From assembly GCA_943787485.1 (NCBI GenBank), contig CALSMP010000009.1:62001-126000 (forward strand): a DNA stretch of 64,000 bases. The letters are read 5' to 3'. Positions 38,409-49,609 of this stretch are shown here, piece after piece; position 1 is the first letter of the stretch, and every line of letters begins with the position of its first letter. Position numbers and translations under genes: made by a program. Source of the DNA: an uncultured Luminiphilus sp. (GTDB lineage Bacteria > Pseudomonadota > Gammaproteobacteria > Pseudomonadales > Halieaceae). Below the pieces are notes generated by a model. That model was not told where the DNA came from, did not search any database, and worked only from the letters and a program-made list of their open reading frames with translations.

Positions 38409-41212
38409 ATGAGCGATTACAAAGATACCCTCAATCTGCCCCAAACAGATTTTCCCATGAAGGCCAACCTTGCCCAGCGCGAGCCTCAACGGCTGAAGCA
38501 ATGGCAGGCGATGAACTTGTATCAGCGGGTGAGGGAGGCGAGCGCGGGCCGGCCCCCATTTATTCTTCATGACGGGCCACCCTACGCCAATGGTGAGCTC
38601 CACGTCGGACACGCAATCAACAAAATCTTGAAAGATTTTATCGTGAAGTCCCGAACCTTATCGGGGTACGACGCGCCTTATGTGCCCGGCTGGGACTGCC
38701 ATGGTTTACCGATCGAGCTCAACGTCGAAAAAAAGGTCGGCAAGCCTGGACACAAAATTTCGGCGGGTGAGTTTCGTAGAAAGTGTCGCGAGTATGCCAC
38801 CAAGCAAGTGGACCAGCAGCGGGATGATTTTGTCCGCATGGGGGTACTTGGGGACTGGGAAAATCCCTATCTTACGATGGATTTTCAATTCGAAGCGGAT
38901 ATCGTGCGTACCCTCGGTAAGATCATTGAGCGAGGCCACTTACACAAAGGCTTCAAGCCCGTTCATTGGTGCCTAGACTGTGGTTCCGCGCTTGCCGAAG
39001 CCGAAGTGGAATATCAGGAGAAGCGTTCGTCGGCCGTCGATGTCGCTTTCCCCGCCGTTGATGCCGCCGCTTTCCTCAAGGCCTTTAACACGGACTGGCA
39101 GGGCGAGGTCGCGGTGGTGATCTGGACCACCACCCCGTGGACTTTGGCGGCAAATCGCGGTGTTTGTCTCAGCCCCACGCTGGATTACGTGCTGGTGCCC
39201 CAAGGCAACCGCGCGATCGTGGTTGCCGAGGCTTTGCTGGCGGCATGTGCAGAGCGTTATGGCCTTGACGCTACCACTCCCATAGCGACGGCCAAGGGCG
39301 ACAAGTTTGAGCATTTGCAGGTAAGGCCACCCTTTGGGGATGTCGCGGTGCCCGTGATGCTCGGTGATCACGTAACCACCGAGGCGGGTACGGGGTGCGT
39401 GCATACCGCTCCAGCCCATGGCCTCGAGGATTTTGCGATCGGCCAGGACTACGGTCTTGAGGTTTACAACCCGGTTGGTCCGCACGGGGTGTACCTGCCA
39501 GAGACGCCTGTATTAGAGGGTAAGCATATCTTCAAGGCCAACGACGAGATTATTGCGGAGCTTGATGCGCGCTCGGTGCTCCTCGCGCACTTGCCCTACG
39601 ATCATTCCTATCCTCACTGCTGGCGTCACAAAACCCCGATCATCTTCCGGGCCACACCCCAGTGGTTTGTCAGCATGAGCAAGGCAGGCCTGTTGGCGCA
39701 GGCCAAAGAAGCCGTTGAGGGCGTCAATTGGGTGCCCGATTGGGGGCGTGCCCGCATTGACGCCATGTTGGCAGATCGGCCGGACTGGTGTATTTCCCGT
39801 CAGCGAACCTGGGGCGTGCCTATCCCTTTATTTGTGCATCGCCAGTCTGGTGAGCTTCATCCGCGGACGTTGGCGCTGATTGAAGCCATCGCTGTGCACA
39901 TTGAAAGCTCGGGTATTGACGCTTGGTTTGATCTAGAGCCTTCAACGCTTTTGGGCGATGAGGCTGAGGACTATGAGAAGGTCAAAGATACGCTGGATGT
40001 TTTGGTTCGATTCTGGGGTGACCCATGCCTGCGTATTGCGCAAGCGCGAGGGTCTGAGTGCCCCGGCGGATTTGTATCTCGAAGGATCAGACCAGCATCG
40101 TGGGTGGTTTCAGTCCTCGTTGCTGACCGGGATTGGCGCCTACGGCGAAGCCCCCTATCGATCGGTGCTTACCCACGGTTTCACGGTGGATGGGGAAGGC
40201 CGCAAGATGTCCAAGTCGGTCGGTAATATTATTCCGGCCAAGAAAGCCATGAACGATATGGGCGCCGACATCGTGCGACTCTGGGTGGCGTCGTCGGATT
40301 ACCGCAATGAGATTGCGGCTTCGGATGAGATCTTCAAACGAACAGGCGACGCTTACCGTCGAATTCGTAATACCAGCCGGTTTTTACTGGCGAATCTCGC
40401 GGGCTTCGATCCGGCCGCAGATGCCGTCGCCGATGACGCGCTGCTGCCTCTAGATCGCTGGATATGTCGTCGCGCTGCGTCGCTTCAGCAGGAGCTGATC
40501 ACCAGTTACAGCACCTATCAGTTTCATCAGGTCTTTCACAAGGTTCATAACTTTTGTGGTGGCGAGTTGGGCGGTTTTTATCTCGACATTATTAAGGATC
40601 GCCAATACACCACCCAGGCAGACAGCCATCCCAGGCGTTCCGCCCAAACAGCGCTTTGGCATTTGGCTGAAACTCTCTGTCGTTGGATAGCACCTATTCT
40701 CAGTTTTACGGCAGAGGAGATTTGGGAAAACTTACCCGGTTCGCGGGAGGAGTCGGTGTTATTGACGCAGTGGTACGGCCAACTGCCAAAGGCCGATGAC
40801 GAAGCACTGGGAGACGGTTTTTGGCGTCGCATGGTGACGGTTCGTCAGGATGTGAACCGCGCGATGGAGGCTAAGCGTGCAGAGGGTGAGTTAAAGGGTA
40901 GTCTCGATGCCAACGTGGTGCTGTACGCGGCACCAGCGCTGAAAACTTCCCTTGATTCACTGGGGGAGGAGCTGCGCTTTGTGCTTATCACCTCTGAGGC
41001 GAGCGTTTTGCCTCTCGCGGAGTCCCCTGACAATGCCTTGCAGGGAGAGGATGAGGAGCTGCGCGTAGTGGTGTTGGCAGCCGGGGACGAGAAGTGTGAG
41101 CGCTGCTGGCACCCGCCGGCCGGATGTAGGCAGCGCCACGAACCATCCCACCCTATGCCAACGATGCGTCATTAACGTAGATGGCGAGGGAGAAGTTCGT
41201 CACTATGCTTGA
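38409..41212 (+). CDS. ileS: Isoleucyl-tRNA synthetase, two frameshifts
   Basis: Charges tRNA-Ile. The N-terminus [26 protein letters not shown] and the HIGH-type signature [13 protein letters not shown] are canonical, as is the later KMSKS loop. The frame breaks at 40000-40003, where a run of four T should be three (DVWFDSGVT is restored). It breaks again near 41119-41135, after EKCERCWH: the restored frame gives the second zinc pair [19 protein letters not shown] and ends at TGA 41210-41212. It is an essential single-copy gene, so both are probably sequence errors. The end overlaps the lspA start by 8 bases. Confidence 0.95.
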
Positions 41213-41720
41213 GGGTAATGGTTTTTTGTCGCGCCAAGCGCTTATCGGTTACGGCGCGGCGGGTGCCATTGTTGTGCTCGATCAATGGACCAAGCATCTT
41301 GCTTCCCTCGAGCTTAGCTATCGTGTGCCGGTTGAGCTGACTTCTTGGTTTGATCTGACGCTCGCGCATAACACCGGAGCAGCCTTTAGCTTTTTGGCAG
41401 GGGCGGGCGGTTGGCAGCGATGGTTTTTCACGGCAGTGGCGGCGGCGGTCAGTGTGGTACTTATTGTTTGGCTGTCACGACTGCCGCGACATCGAGTCCC
41501 CTTGGCTGTAGCCTTGGGGTTAGTCCTCGGTGGCGGGCTTGGCAATTTGTATGACAGGGTGGCGTTGGGCTACGTCGTCGACTTCATCTCAATCCACTAC
41601 CACCAATGGTACTGGCCAGCTTTCAACATAGCCGACTCCGCGATCACCGTAGGAGCTTCTGTTCTGGTGCTCGACAGCTTCCGCAGTACCGAGCCATCTA
41701 GGCCACAGGCGGGCGATTAA
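41205..41720 (+). CDS. lspA: Lipoprotein signal peptidase
   Basis: Aspartic protease that removes lipoprotein signal peptides, needed here for BamD, GspD and others. Four hydrophobic segments and the five conserved boxes are seen: [23 protein letters not shown] with Asp, VVDFI with Asp, and [11 protein letters not shown] 41205 overlaps the restored ileS stop (ATGCTTGA) and is preceded by GGAGAAG; the ATG at 41181 lies within ileS. Confidence 0.95.
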   Translation: MLEGNGFLSRQALIGYGAAGAIVVLDQWTKHLASLELSYRVPVELTSWFDLTLAHNTGAAFSFLAGAGGWQRWFFTAVAAAVSVVLIVWLSRLPRHRVPLAVALGLVLGGGLGNLYDRVALGYVVDFISIHYHQWYWPAFNIADSAITVGASVLVLDSFRSTEPSRPQAGD

Positions 41721-42170
41721 ATGAACGAATTAGCGATTAGTGAAAACACGCGGGTGACGCTTAATTTTGCGTTGACGCTCGAGGATGGGTCGACGGTCGA
41801 TAACAACTTTGACAGGGCGCCGGTCACCTTTGCGGTGGGTGATGGCTCACTGCTGCCGGGTTTTGAGCGCGCACTGTTTGGTTTAAAAGCCGGCGATGAG
41901 GCGGAATTTAGCATCGCGCCTGAACACGGGTTCGGCCAGCCTAATGAGCACAACATTCAGCGCGTTAAACGCGAGCAGTTCGAGCCAGACGTTGAATTAG
42001 AGGTGGGTATGATGTTCTCGTTTGCTGACGCTTCAGGCGGTGAGTTGCCTGGGGTGGTCACCGAGCTCGATGACCAGGAGGTCACGGTGGACTTCAATCA
42101 CCCCTTGGCTGGGCGCACGCTGGGATTTAGGGTGGCCATACACGATGTTGAAGCAGCTGAGTTACACTAA
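41721..42170 (+). CDS. fkpB: FKBP-type prolyl isomerase, SlpA/FkpB type
   Basis: SlyD-like FKBP with an inserted IF chaperone flap. The motif [25 protein letters not shown] and the C-terminal [11 protein letters not shown] are diagnostic. Its start follows the lspA stop with no gap (TAAATG). Confidence 0.93.
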   Translation: MNELAISENTRVTLNFALTLEDGSTVDNNFDRAPVTFAVGDGSLLPGFERALFGLKAGDEAEFSIAPEHGFGQPNEHNIQRVKREQFEPDVELEVGMMFSFADASGGELPGVVTELDDQEVTVDFNHPLAGRTLGFRVAIHDVEAAELH

Positions 42171-42223
42171 GTCACAAAAGAGCGCTTGGCCCTAAACGGG
42201 GTCACAAGAGGAACCGAAAAGCA

Positions 42224-43177
42224 GTGGACGTTTTACTCGCCAATCCCCGTGGTTTTTGTGCCGGTGTCGATCGGGCGATCGATATTGTCAATCGCGCGTT
42301 GGAGGTCTTTGGCGAACCCATTTATGTCCGCCATGAAGTCGTCCACAACCGGTTTGTGGTCGATGATTTGCGCAATCGCGGTGCGGTATTTGTCGAAGAG
42401 CTCGAGGAAGTGCCCGACGATGCTATCGTCATCTTTAGCGCTCATGGGGTGTCTAAGGCGGTCCAGCACGAGGCCTCCCGGCGCGGATTACGTGTCTTTG
42501 ATGCGACCTGCCCGCTGGTCACCAAAGTTCATGTGGAGGTGGCGGCCTTCAGTGGCGCGGGGCGCGAGTGCATCCTCATTGGTCATGAGGGCCACCCAGA
42601 GGTCGAAGGCACGATGGGGCAGTACGACACGTCTGCGGGTGGTCAGATTTATCTGGTCGAGGACGAACAGCAGGTCGCTGCGCTCCGGGTGCGCGATCCG
42701 GATAATCTGGCCTACGTAACCCAGACGACGCTATCGGTTGATGACACAGCGAAGGTGATAGATGCCTTGCGCCTGCGTTTTCCCAATATTGCAGGGCCGC
42801 GTAAAGATGACATTTGTTACGCCACGCAAAACCGGCAGGATGCGGTGAAGCTTCTCGCTGAGAAAGCCGATGTGGTGTTGGTGGTGGGGTCCCCTAACAG
42901 CTCCAATTCCAACCGTCTGCGCGAGTTGGCTGAACGCTGCGGTGCCAGCGCTTATTTGATTGATGATGCTAGCAAGATCGATACCGCATGGTTTACCGCT
43001 GGTCAGTCTATCGGTGTCACCGCGGGCGCCTCCGCGCCCGAACTTTTGGTTGATGGCGTGGTGGCTGCGCTTCGTGATGCTGGCGCAACCCTAGTGAGTT
43101 CCCTCCAGGGGCAGCCCGAAAACATTACCTTTTCTCTACCCAAAGAGCTGCGCATTCCCGCGAAAAATCTCGAATAA
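42224..43177 (+). CDS. ispH: 4-hydroxy-3-methylbut-2-enyl diphosphate reductase
   Basis: Last step of the MEP isoprenoid pathway, giving IPP and DMAPP with an iron-sulfur cluster. Cluster cysteines are in RGFCAGV (Cys12), DATCPLV and [11 protein letters not shown], and the substrate motif is [12 protein letters not shown] start at 42224 with AGAGGA upstream. It closes the conserved ribF-to-ispH block. Confidence 0.96.
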   Translation: MDVLLANPRGFCAGVDRAIDIVNRALEVFGEPIYVRHEVVHNRFVVDDLRNRGAVFVEELEEVPDDAIVIFSAHGVSKAVQHEASRRGLRVFDATCPLVTKVHVEVAAFSGAGRECILIGHEGHPEVEGTMGQYDTSAGGQIYLVEDEQQVAALRVRDPDNLAYVTQTTLSVDDTAKVIDALRLRFPNIAGPRKDDICYATQNRQDAVKLLAEKADVVLVVGSPNSSNSNRLRELAERCGASAYLIDDASKIDTAWFTAGQSIGVTAGASAPELLVDGVVAALRDAGATLVSSLQGQPENITFSLPKELRIPAKNLE

Positions 43178-43261
43178 GCTTACATGCCATCTGCTTGATG
43201 CTGATGTTCATTGATCGGTGATGGGCTGGTTCTATGACGTGGCTGAGAACACACTTTCCCA

Positions 43262-43834
43262 ATGAGAAATACTCAGGTGAGACGACGTTGTCGGCTGCAG
43301 AGTTCGGGTAATCCCTGGGACGCAATCACACCTGCAACCAAGAAAGCATGCGTCGGCCTCACTCTGATCGAATTATTGATCGTGATGGGGATGGTGGCGA
43401 TCCTGCTCTCTCTGGGCACCCCCGCGATGACAACACAGCTCATGGTTTGGCAAAGCTATGCTCAGGCCTCAAATTTACTTTCTGCGATTGTGACTGCCCG
43501 TTCGCAGGCGGTACAGGGAAGCACAGCGGTTTTGATTTGTCCCGGAAACCCCGACGGGGGACATTGCGACGGGCGCTATACCGAGGGCTTTTCGGTGGTC
43601 AGCTCCGACGGCAGCCTGCGTACCCGGTACGGCGCGCGACAGGGCGTCAGCGTTTGGAACAGTAGCGGGAGGCGAGAGGAAGATCGATCAGTAGGGTGGG
43701 GTTCAGACGGCTGGGGCAGTCGCAACATGAGCTGGTTGTTTTGTGTTGGTGGTGATTACGATCACTGGGCGGTCGTCGTGAATCGTATTGGCCGGCCCCG
43801 TATGCTCAAAAACTGGGGTAGCTGCCCAACCTAG
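43262..43834 (+). CDS. fimT: FimT/GspH-type minor pilin
   Basis: The prepilin signal ends VG before LTLIELLIVMGMVAILLSLG, with Glu at +5 and Leu rather than Phe at +1. It is followed by the GspH/FimT beta-rich domain with four cysteines (LICPG, GHCDG, LFCVG and the C-terminal SCPT). The leader is unusually long (about 32 residues from ATG 43262). It lies next to pilRS like fimT of Pseudomonas aeruginosa. It converges with pilR and their stops overlap by 4 bases. Confidence 0.85.
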   Translation: MRNTQVRRRCRLQSSGNPWDAITPATKKACVGLTLIELLIVMGMVAILLSLGTPAMTTQLMVWQSYAQASNLLSAIVTARSQAVQGSTAVLICPGNPDGGHCDGRYTEGFSVVSSDGSLRTRYGARQGVSVWNSSGRREEDRSVGWGSDGWGSRNMSWLFCVGGDYDHWAVVVNRIGRPRMLKNWGSCPT

Positions 43835-45204
43835 TCATCGAGGCCGAGTTTTTTTAGACGATAACGTAGGCTTCTAAAAGTGATGCCCAGCGCCTTGGCG
43901 GTAGCTGTTTTGTTCCAGCGATTTTTGGTTAACGCCTCTTCCAGTATCTGGCGTTCAGTATCGGCGAGAAAGCCCTCTAGATCGCCACGAACTTTCTCTA
44001 GCAGCGACCTTTGATCGGGCCCGATATCTGCTGTGGCTGCCGCCGCCTGCGTTTGGGGCGGTGTTAGAGTCTCCTCGAAGGCGATGTCGCTCGCCGCTAT
44101 TTCGGCTCGATCACTCATTGCCACGGCTCTGGCGAGGATATTGTCGAGTTCCCGTATGTTACCGGGGAACTGATACTGGAGTAGCAAGCTTATCGCTTCT
44201 TCGGATAATGCTCGCTTGTCGGTGCCATGGCTTACGGCCAATTTTTTCAAGAGGAACTCCGCCAGGAGCGGAATATCCTCTTTGCGCTCCCTGAGGGCCG
44301 GCACGTGGATGCCAATGACGTTGATTCGGTAATACAGATCGTCGCGAAATGCGCCGGCTCTCACCTGTTGACCCAGATTTTTGTGGGTGGCGCTCAGTAA
44401 ACGAACATCCACCGGAATCTCTGCTTCAGAACCTACTGGGCGAACAGACTTTTCCTGCACAGCTCGTAGCAGTTTTACCTGGACGGGTAGGGGCAGGTCG
44501 GCAACCTCGTCCAATAACAGTGTGCCACCAGAGGCCGCCAAAAAAAGCCCTGGCTTGTCTACGGTAGCGCCCGTGAACGCGCCTTTTTTATGGCCGAATA
44601 GCTCGCTTTCGACCAGTTCAGGGGGGATAGCCCCGCAGTTAACGGCTATAAAAGGCTGATTTGATCGGGGACCCAGTGAGTGAATTAGTCGCGCTGTAAT
44701 CTCTTTGCCCACGCCGGATTCGCCGTGAATATGTATGGGTGCCTGAGAGCGTGCTACTCGTCGAATTTGATCCCGAAGCGCGACCACTAATTCTGACTGG
44801 CCAATGAGCTCTTCGCTCGTGAGATCATCGGTGTCTTTTTTGATTTGCAGTGCGTGACCCACAAGGTTTCTCAGCTTCTCCAGCGCCAAGGGCTTGGTCA
44901 CGAAGTCAAAGGCGCCGAGCTTGAGCGCTTCAATGGCGCTCTCAACGCTACCGTGAGCCGTAATCATGGCTACCGGCACAGAGGGATGTCGGTGTTGAAT
45001 ATGATCGATAAGCGTGAGGCCGTTGCCGTCGGGTAGTTTCATATCGGTAAGGCATAGGTCAGGCGTGCTGCTTTCGAGCAGCCGCTTTGCCTCTTCGATG
45101 GACGTTGCACGCTGGGTTTGCAGATTCATGCGCGCCAGCGTAATTTCCAATAATTGGAGAATGTCCGGCTCGTCGTCAACCAGAAGAACTGTTTGCTGTG
45201 TCAC
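43831..45204 (-). CDS. pilR: Sigma-54-dependent response regulator PilR
   Basis: Activates type IV pilin transcription with RpoN. Receiver domain with the phosphorylated Asp54 (LTDMKLPDG), the AAA+ domain with Walker A GESGVGKE and the sigma-54 contact motif ESELFGHKKGAFTGA, and a Fis-type helix-turn-helix at the C-terminus (ALGITFRSLRYRLKKLGL). 457 residues. It overlaps pilS by 4 bases, so the pair is translated together. Confidence 0.93.
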   Translation of the reverse strand: MTQQTVLLVDDEPDILQLLEITLARMNLQTQRATSIEEAKRLLESSTPDLCLTDMKLPDGNGLTLIDHIQHRHPSVPVAMITAHGSVESAIEALKLGAFDFVTKPLALEKLRNLVGHALQIKKDTDDLTSEELIGQSELVVALRDQIRRVARSQAPIHIHGESGVGKEITARLIHSLGPRSNQPFIAVNCGAIPPELVESELFGHKKGAFTGATVDKPGLFLAASGGTLLLDEVADLPLPVQVKLLRAVQEKSVRPVGSEAEIPVDVRLLSATHKNLGQQVRAGAFRDDLYYRINVIGIHVPALRERKEDIPLLAEFLLKKLAVSHGTDKRALSEEAISLLLQYQFPGNIRELDNILARAVAMSDRAEIAASDIAFEETLTPPQTQAAAATADIGPDQRSLLEKVRGDLEGFLADTERQILEEALTKNRWNKTATAKALGITFRSLRYRLKKLGLDD

Positions 45205-46829
45205 CGAAAATCCTCGTCAAGTTTCAAGCTCAATCGAAAAGCACTCTCGCCCGTGCTCGTACGCTGATAAAAAAGATCAGCCCCGTTGATCTCGCAAAGC
45301 TCCTTGCATAAATATAAACCCAGGCCGCTCCCCTGTCTTGATGTCGTAAAAAATGGCTCAAACAGTCTGCCAAGCTGGCTTTCTGCCACGCCATTACCAT
45401 AGTCAACAACATCCATAAGCACCTGCCGGTTAACCGGATCCACCTCGACATCAATGCGTAATTCAGCGCGCTGGCTATCAGCCTCTGAGTGTCGCAGGCC
45501 ATTATCAAACAAGTTTGTCAGCACCCGTTTTAGGTGGCTGGGGTCAAATATGACGCCGACATCTTTAACCCTGCTGTTTATCGAAATACTGCAGGGTTCG
45601 GCTCGTAATCCTTTGTACTCGGTAATACATTCGGTCGTCCAATGCTGCAACAGAAGCTGCGTTGGATGGGGCGCCTGTCGTCGTGACACTTCTGTGACGT
45701 TATCAATGATGTCGCTGACACGCACACTGTTGCTCACCAAAATATCGCACAGCAGTCGGTCAGCTTGTTGTACTGTGTCACTCTCACCTAGCAGCTGCGC
45801 GGCATGACTGATGGCAGAGAGGGGGTTTCTGATTTCATGAGCGATGCTAGCCGTCAGTTTGCTGAGCGAGTCCAATTTCAGCGACTGCGCAAATTGCGTG
45901 AAGGGGGTGTAATCCTCAACAAAAATCAGCGTATCGGCACTCTTGGTGGTATTGACGCCAGCAAATGATGCTATGACAGCAGGGGAGTTAACCGTGCGGC
46001 GAAAAGGCTCCGGTTTTTTTCGAAGACCACTGCGCCACTCCGCGTATTGGTGCTCCAGGTCGACACTTATCTCGCCTAGCGTGTACTGATTACGAGGTTT
46101 TAATTGCAATAGCTTCAAGGCTGAATCATTCACTGCCTCGACAAAACCTCTGTCATCGATTCGCAGAATGCCGGTTTGCATGTGCGCGACTATTTGCTCA
46201 TTTAGCTGCTCTAGAGCCTCAACCTCGGTGGCCGCCAGTTGGGCCTGGGTTTCGACAAACGCCAGTCGTTTAGCGGTTTCTTGTACTAGGAGAGACACGA
46301 AAAACAGCAGGCTTCCCAATAGCCCGGCAGGAAGGAGCAGTCCAACATCGGCCTCTTGGCGCTCCACGAGCCACGCCGCGTTGGTCAGCACTGCGAACGT
46401 AGCGATCGCGGCAACCAGCGTGGCTAAACTGCGGGAGTGGAGCAGAAAACTCCCGGCAGCGACAGTAATGATAAAGAGCACCGCGAATCCGCTGAGCAGG
46501 CCCCCAGTGGCACTCAATAGCACAGTAATAGCGAGGATGTCGGTTATCAGCAGCGCAAATAGGCTGGCTTCTGACTGGTGAATACGCTCGCCGAGGCGTC
46601 GCGTGAGCGGAGCAATGGACACCAGCATCAAACTGGCACCGACCCCAAACCATAGGCGATCGAAACCGGTAATAAAATCCTTGCCGCCAGGGAGTATGAG
46701 TAAGGCGAGTAGGCAGGCCCCTAAAGTAACTCGGTAGCTGTTGTAGAAAAAAAATAGTCGGCCGGCTCCCCGGCTGTTGGGCGTTACTGCTCCGAGGAAT
46801 GAATCCATTGGTGTTTGTATGCCGGTCAT
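45201..46829 (-). CDS. pilS: Sensor histidine kinase PilS
   Basis: Membrane sensor that controls PilR. The N-terminus has about six hydrophobic segments (as in PilS of Pseudomonas), then a PAS-like region and the H-box TASIAHEIRNPLSAISHAAQLL (His near residue 330), and the ATP-binding N, G1 and G2 boxes (LFDNGLRHS, VVDYGNGV, GSGLGLYL). Transcribed divergently from nadE with 140 bp between them. Confidence 0.93.
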   Translation of the reverse strand: MTGIQTPMDSFLGAVTPNSRGAGRLFFFYNSYRVTLGACLLALLILPGGKDFITGFDRLWFGVGASLMLVSIAPLTRRLGERIHQSEASLFALLITDILAITVLLSATGGLLSGFAVLFIITVAAGSFLLHSRSLATLVAAIATFAVLTNAAWLVERQEADVGLLLPAGLLGSLLFFVSLLVQETAKRLAFVETQAQLAATEVEALEQLNEQIVAHMQTGILRIDDRGFVEAVNDSALKLLQLKPRNQYTLGEISVDLEHQYAEWRSGLRKKPEPFRRTVNSPAVIASFAGVNTTKSADTLIFVEDYTPFTQFAQSLKLDSLSKLTASIAHEIRNPLSAISHAAQLLGESDTVQQADRLLCDILVSNSVRVSDIIDNVTEVSRRQAPHPTQLLLQHWTTECITEYKGLRAEPCSISINSRVKDVGVIFDPSHLKRVLTNLFDNGLRHSEADSQRAELRIDVEVDPVNRQVLMDVVDYGNGVAESQLGRLFEPFFTTSRQGSGLGLYLCKELCEINGADLFYQRTSTGESAFRLSLKLDEDFR

Positions 46830-46969
46830 GGAATTACTCCGTCAGTGCCGATCCTGTTCTATTTTATCTGGTGTGCAGGACGCCCGAGGCGCAATCAACA
46901 GAGTACAATAGATCCACCGGTAGATTCATTAGACTCTGCCAGCTGTTTTGTCGAATTAGGAACATATAC

Positions 46970-48584
46970 ATGCAGGTAATCATGGCCCAGATCAACACTT
47001 TGGTTGGTGATTGGGCGGGTAACGCGGAAAAGGTGATCGTGGTTTGTGGTGACGCAGCAGTCAGCGATCCCCACGCTGTGGTGGTTTTTCCGGAATTGAC
47101 CTTAACTGGATATCCTCCAGAAGATTTGCTTTTGCGGCCCAGCATTGGTGAGCAAACGGAAGAAGCCCTGGCTTCACTTTGTGCTTCGCTACCTCCTGAG
47201 CTCTTTGTCATTGTCGGTTATCCGCGACTTTCTCCTCGTGGCCTGTTCAATGCGGCTGGCGTGATTCATCGTGGCGCCGTCATTGCCGAGTACTTCAAGC
47301 AGTGTTTGCCAAACTATCAGGTGTTTGATGAAAAACGTTACTTCACGGCTGGTCAAGAGGCCTGTGTCGTCGACATCGCGGGCGTTCCCGTCGGTATCAC
47401 TATCTGCGAGGATATCTGGGACCCGGTGCCCGCGGCCCGGGTGGCAGCGGCCGGTGCAAAAGTGCTCATCAATTTGAATGCGTCCCCTTTTCATCAGGGT
47501 AAGGGCCCTGAACGTCAACGCTTGGTTGCTGATCGCGCACGCGAGAATGGGCTCCCCATCGTTTATGTCAATCAAGTCGGCGCACAGGATGAGCTGGTGT
47601 TTGATGGTGGATCCTTTGCGGTGAACGCGGACGGTCAGGTTGTCGCTGTTGCGCCGGATTTTGAAGAAAGTGTGCTTGCCCTCGATGTTTATGAGGGCAC
47701 TCCGCATGTCATCAGTCCGCAATCCCTGCCTGAGCCTTTGGGAGATCTGGCTCTGGTGTGGCGGGCATTGGTGGTGGGTGTCAGGGATTATGTCAACAAG
47801 AATGGCTTTCCCGGGGTCGTGCTTGGCCTGTCCGGTGGGATTGATTCTGCAGTCACCCTGGCTGTCGCCGTGGATGCCCTGGGCGCCGATCGAGTTCAGG
47901 CCATTATGATGCCATTTCGCTACACGGCCTCGATGTCGATGGAAGACGCAGAAGCTCAGGCAGCAATCCTCGGGGTGAATTACTCGGTTATTTCGATTGA
48001 GCCGCTCTACGACGCTTTCATGCTGTCGCTGGGTACCGAGTTTGATGGCTTGTTACCAAATATCACTGAGGAGAATTTGCAGGCGCGCTGCCCGAGGTGT
48101 GCTGCTGATGTCGGTATCGAACAAAAAGAACGTGCTGGTACTGACCACGGGCAATAAAAGTGAGCTGGCGGTAGGCTACTCCACTCTCTATGGGGACATG
48201 GCCGGGGGATTCGATGTTCTCAAGGATTGTCCAAAAATGCTGGTCTACGCGTTGGCGAATTATCGCAACACGCAGGGTAAGTGTATTCCCGAGCGGGTTA
48301 TCACTCGCCCCCCCTCGGCCGAGCTCGCCCCAGATCAAAAAGACGAAGACAGCCTGCCGCCCTACGAGGTGCTCGATGCGATTATCGAGGCTTATGTTGA
48401 GCAAGATCGATCAGCAAAAGAAATTATTGCTCAAGGGTTTGCCGAGGAGGACGTTCGGCGGGTTGTTCGACTGATTGATCTGAACGAGTACAAACGTCGG
48501 CAGGCGCCCGTTGGCGTGCGGCTTACCCAGCGGGGCTTTGGTCGAGACAGACGCTATCCCATTACCTGGGCTTGGCGTCAGTAG
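46970..48584 (+). CDS. nadE: Glutamine-dependent NAD+ synthetase, one frameshift
   Basis: Amidates deamido-NAD. The N-terminal nitrilase-type glutaminase domain has Cys146 in ICEDIWDP; the synthetase domain has the PP-loop [11 protein letters not shown] (about 285-295) and [25 protein letters not shown]. The frame shifts at CCC 48091-48093, where an extra C ends the first frame after ENLQARC; removing it joins [13 protein letters not shown]. The start is ATG 46970 with TAGGA upstream; the extension to 46799 lies over the divergent pilS start. It sits between pilS and bamD, which are close neighbours in Pseudomonas. Confidence 0.95.
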
Positions 48585-48602
48585 TCCCGTCCGGGCTTTA
48601 GG

Positions 48603-49529
48603 CTAGCCTTTGGGTCGGTAGTTAAACTGGGGAGGCTTCGGCGGGAAAAACAGGCCGAAAGTCATCTTGTTAATGACCGATCGGTGCAGGCCGTCGAGGT
48701 CATAAACGCTTCTGAATTCGCCGTTTTCATCCAGATTGGGGTGCGCTGGGTGGTTCTCGCGAAGCACGGCGATTGAATCCAACGCGAGGTCGTCAAGACC
48801 GAGTAGCAAATAGGCCTGAGCCATGATGGCGAGACCATCGGCGACGGAAGGCGTCTGTTGCATATGCTCAACGACATAGCGACCTCGATTGAGAGCGGCC
48901 ATGTAGGCGCCTCTTCGGAAGTAGTAATTGGCAACGTGAACTTCGTGCCGAGCGATCATGTTTCTCATGTGAACCATGCGCGCGCGTGCGTCGGCCGCAT
49001 AGGCGCTGTCAGGATAACGTGCAAGCAGCTGCGCGAATTCAGCGAAGGCTTGTTTAATGTGTGAAATATCTCGCTTGGTGTCGTCGGTGGGCACGAACTT
49101 GGCCAGAAAATCCCCCTCCATGTCGTAGGAGGCGAGCCCCTTCATGTAGTAAGCGTAGTCGACGTTTGGGTGCTGTGGATGCAGCCGTATAAAGCGGTCA
49201 GCGGCTTCGATCGCGGCCTCGAACTCGTATGCGCCATAGTGGGCGTAAACGAGTTCCAGCTGCGCTTGCTCCGCGTAGCGGCCAAAGGGGTAGCGACTCT
49301 CGAGCAGTTGGAGTGTTCGGATCGCCATGTCAAAATTTTTGTTCTCTAGGTGTTTTTGCGCATCGAAGTAAATTTGCTGCTCCCCCGAGTCAGCAATTTC
49401 GATATCGTCTCCACCAAACCATGAGCAGGCTGATACCATACTCAGCAGCATGGCGACCCCGATAAGCCTGATAGACTTGGGCGGATAAAGGCTGGCGACA
49501 GACGAAGAAGACAAAAGCAAGTTTCTCAT
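48603..49529 (-). CDS. bamD: Outer-membrane assembly lipoprotein BamD
   Basis: Essential part of the BAM complex that inserts outer-membrane beta-barrels, and so needed for secretin and porin assembly. The lipobox SMVSAC places the acylated Cys at about 35. Five TPR-like repeats follow (for example [28 protein letters not shown]). The N-terminus before the hydrophobic core is long (about 20 residues), so a downstream start is possible. Convergent with nadE (18-bp gap) and divergent from rluD. Confidence 0.95.
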   Translation of the reverse strand: MRNLLLSSSSVASLYPPKSIRLIGVAMLLSMVSACSWFGGDDIEIADSGEQQIYFDAQKHLENKNFDMAIRTLQLLESRYPFGRYAEQAQLELVYAHYGAYEFEAAIEAADRFIRLHPQHPNVDYAYYMKGLASYDMEGDFLAKFVPTDDTKRDISHIKQAFAEFAQLLARYPDSAYAADARARMVHMRNMIARHEVHVANYYFRRGAYMAALNRGRYVVEHMQQTPSVADGLAIMAQAYLLLGLDDLALDSIAVLRENHPAHPNLDENGEFRSVYDLDGLHRSVINKMTFGLFFPPKPPQFNYRPKG

Positions 49530-49609
49530 TCGGAGGTAGACGGCGGGATTGTAACGCGAAGCGACCTTCAGCTAACAGCCTTACGGGGCGTTGATTAGGG
49601 CAAAGTTTA

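Noticed and set aside
46168..46653. Open frames on both strands overlapping the pilS membrane region
   Set aside because: PilS has clear kinase motifs in its own frame; the others are shadows.
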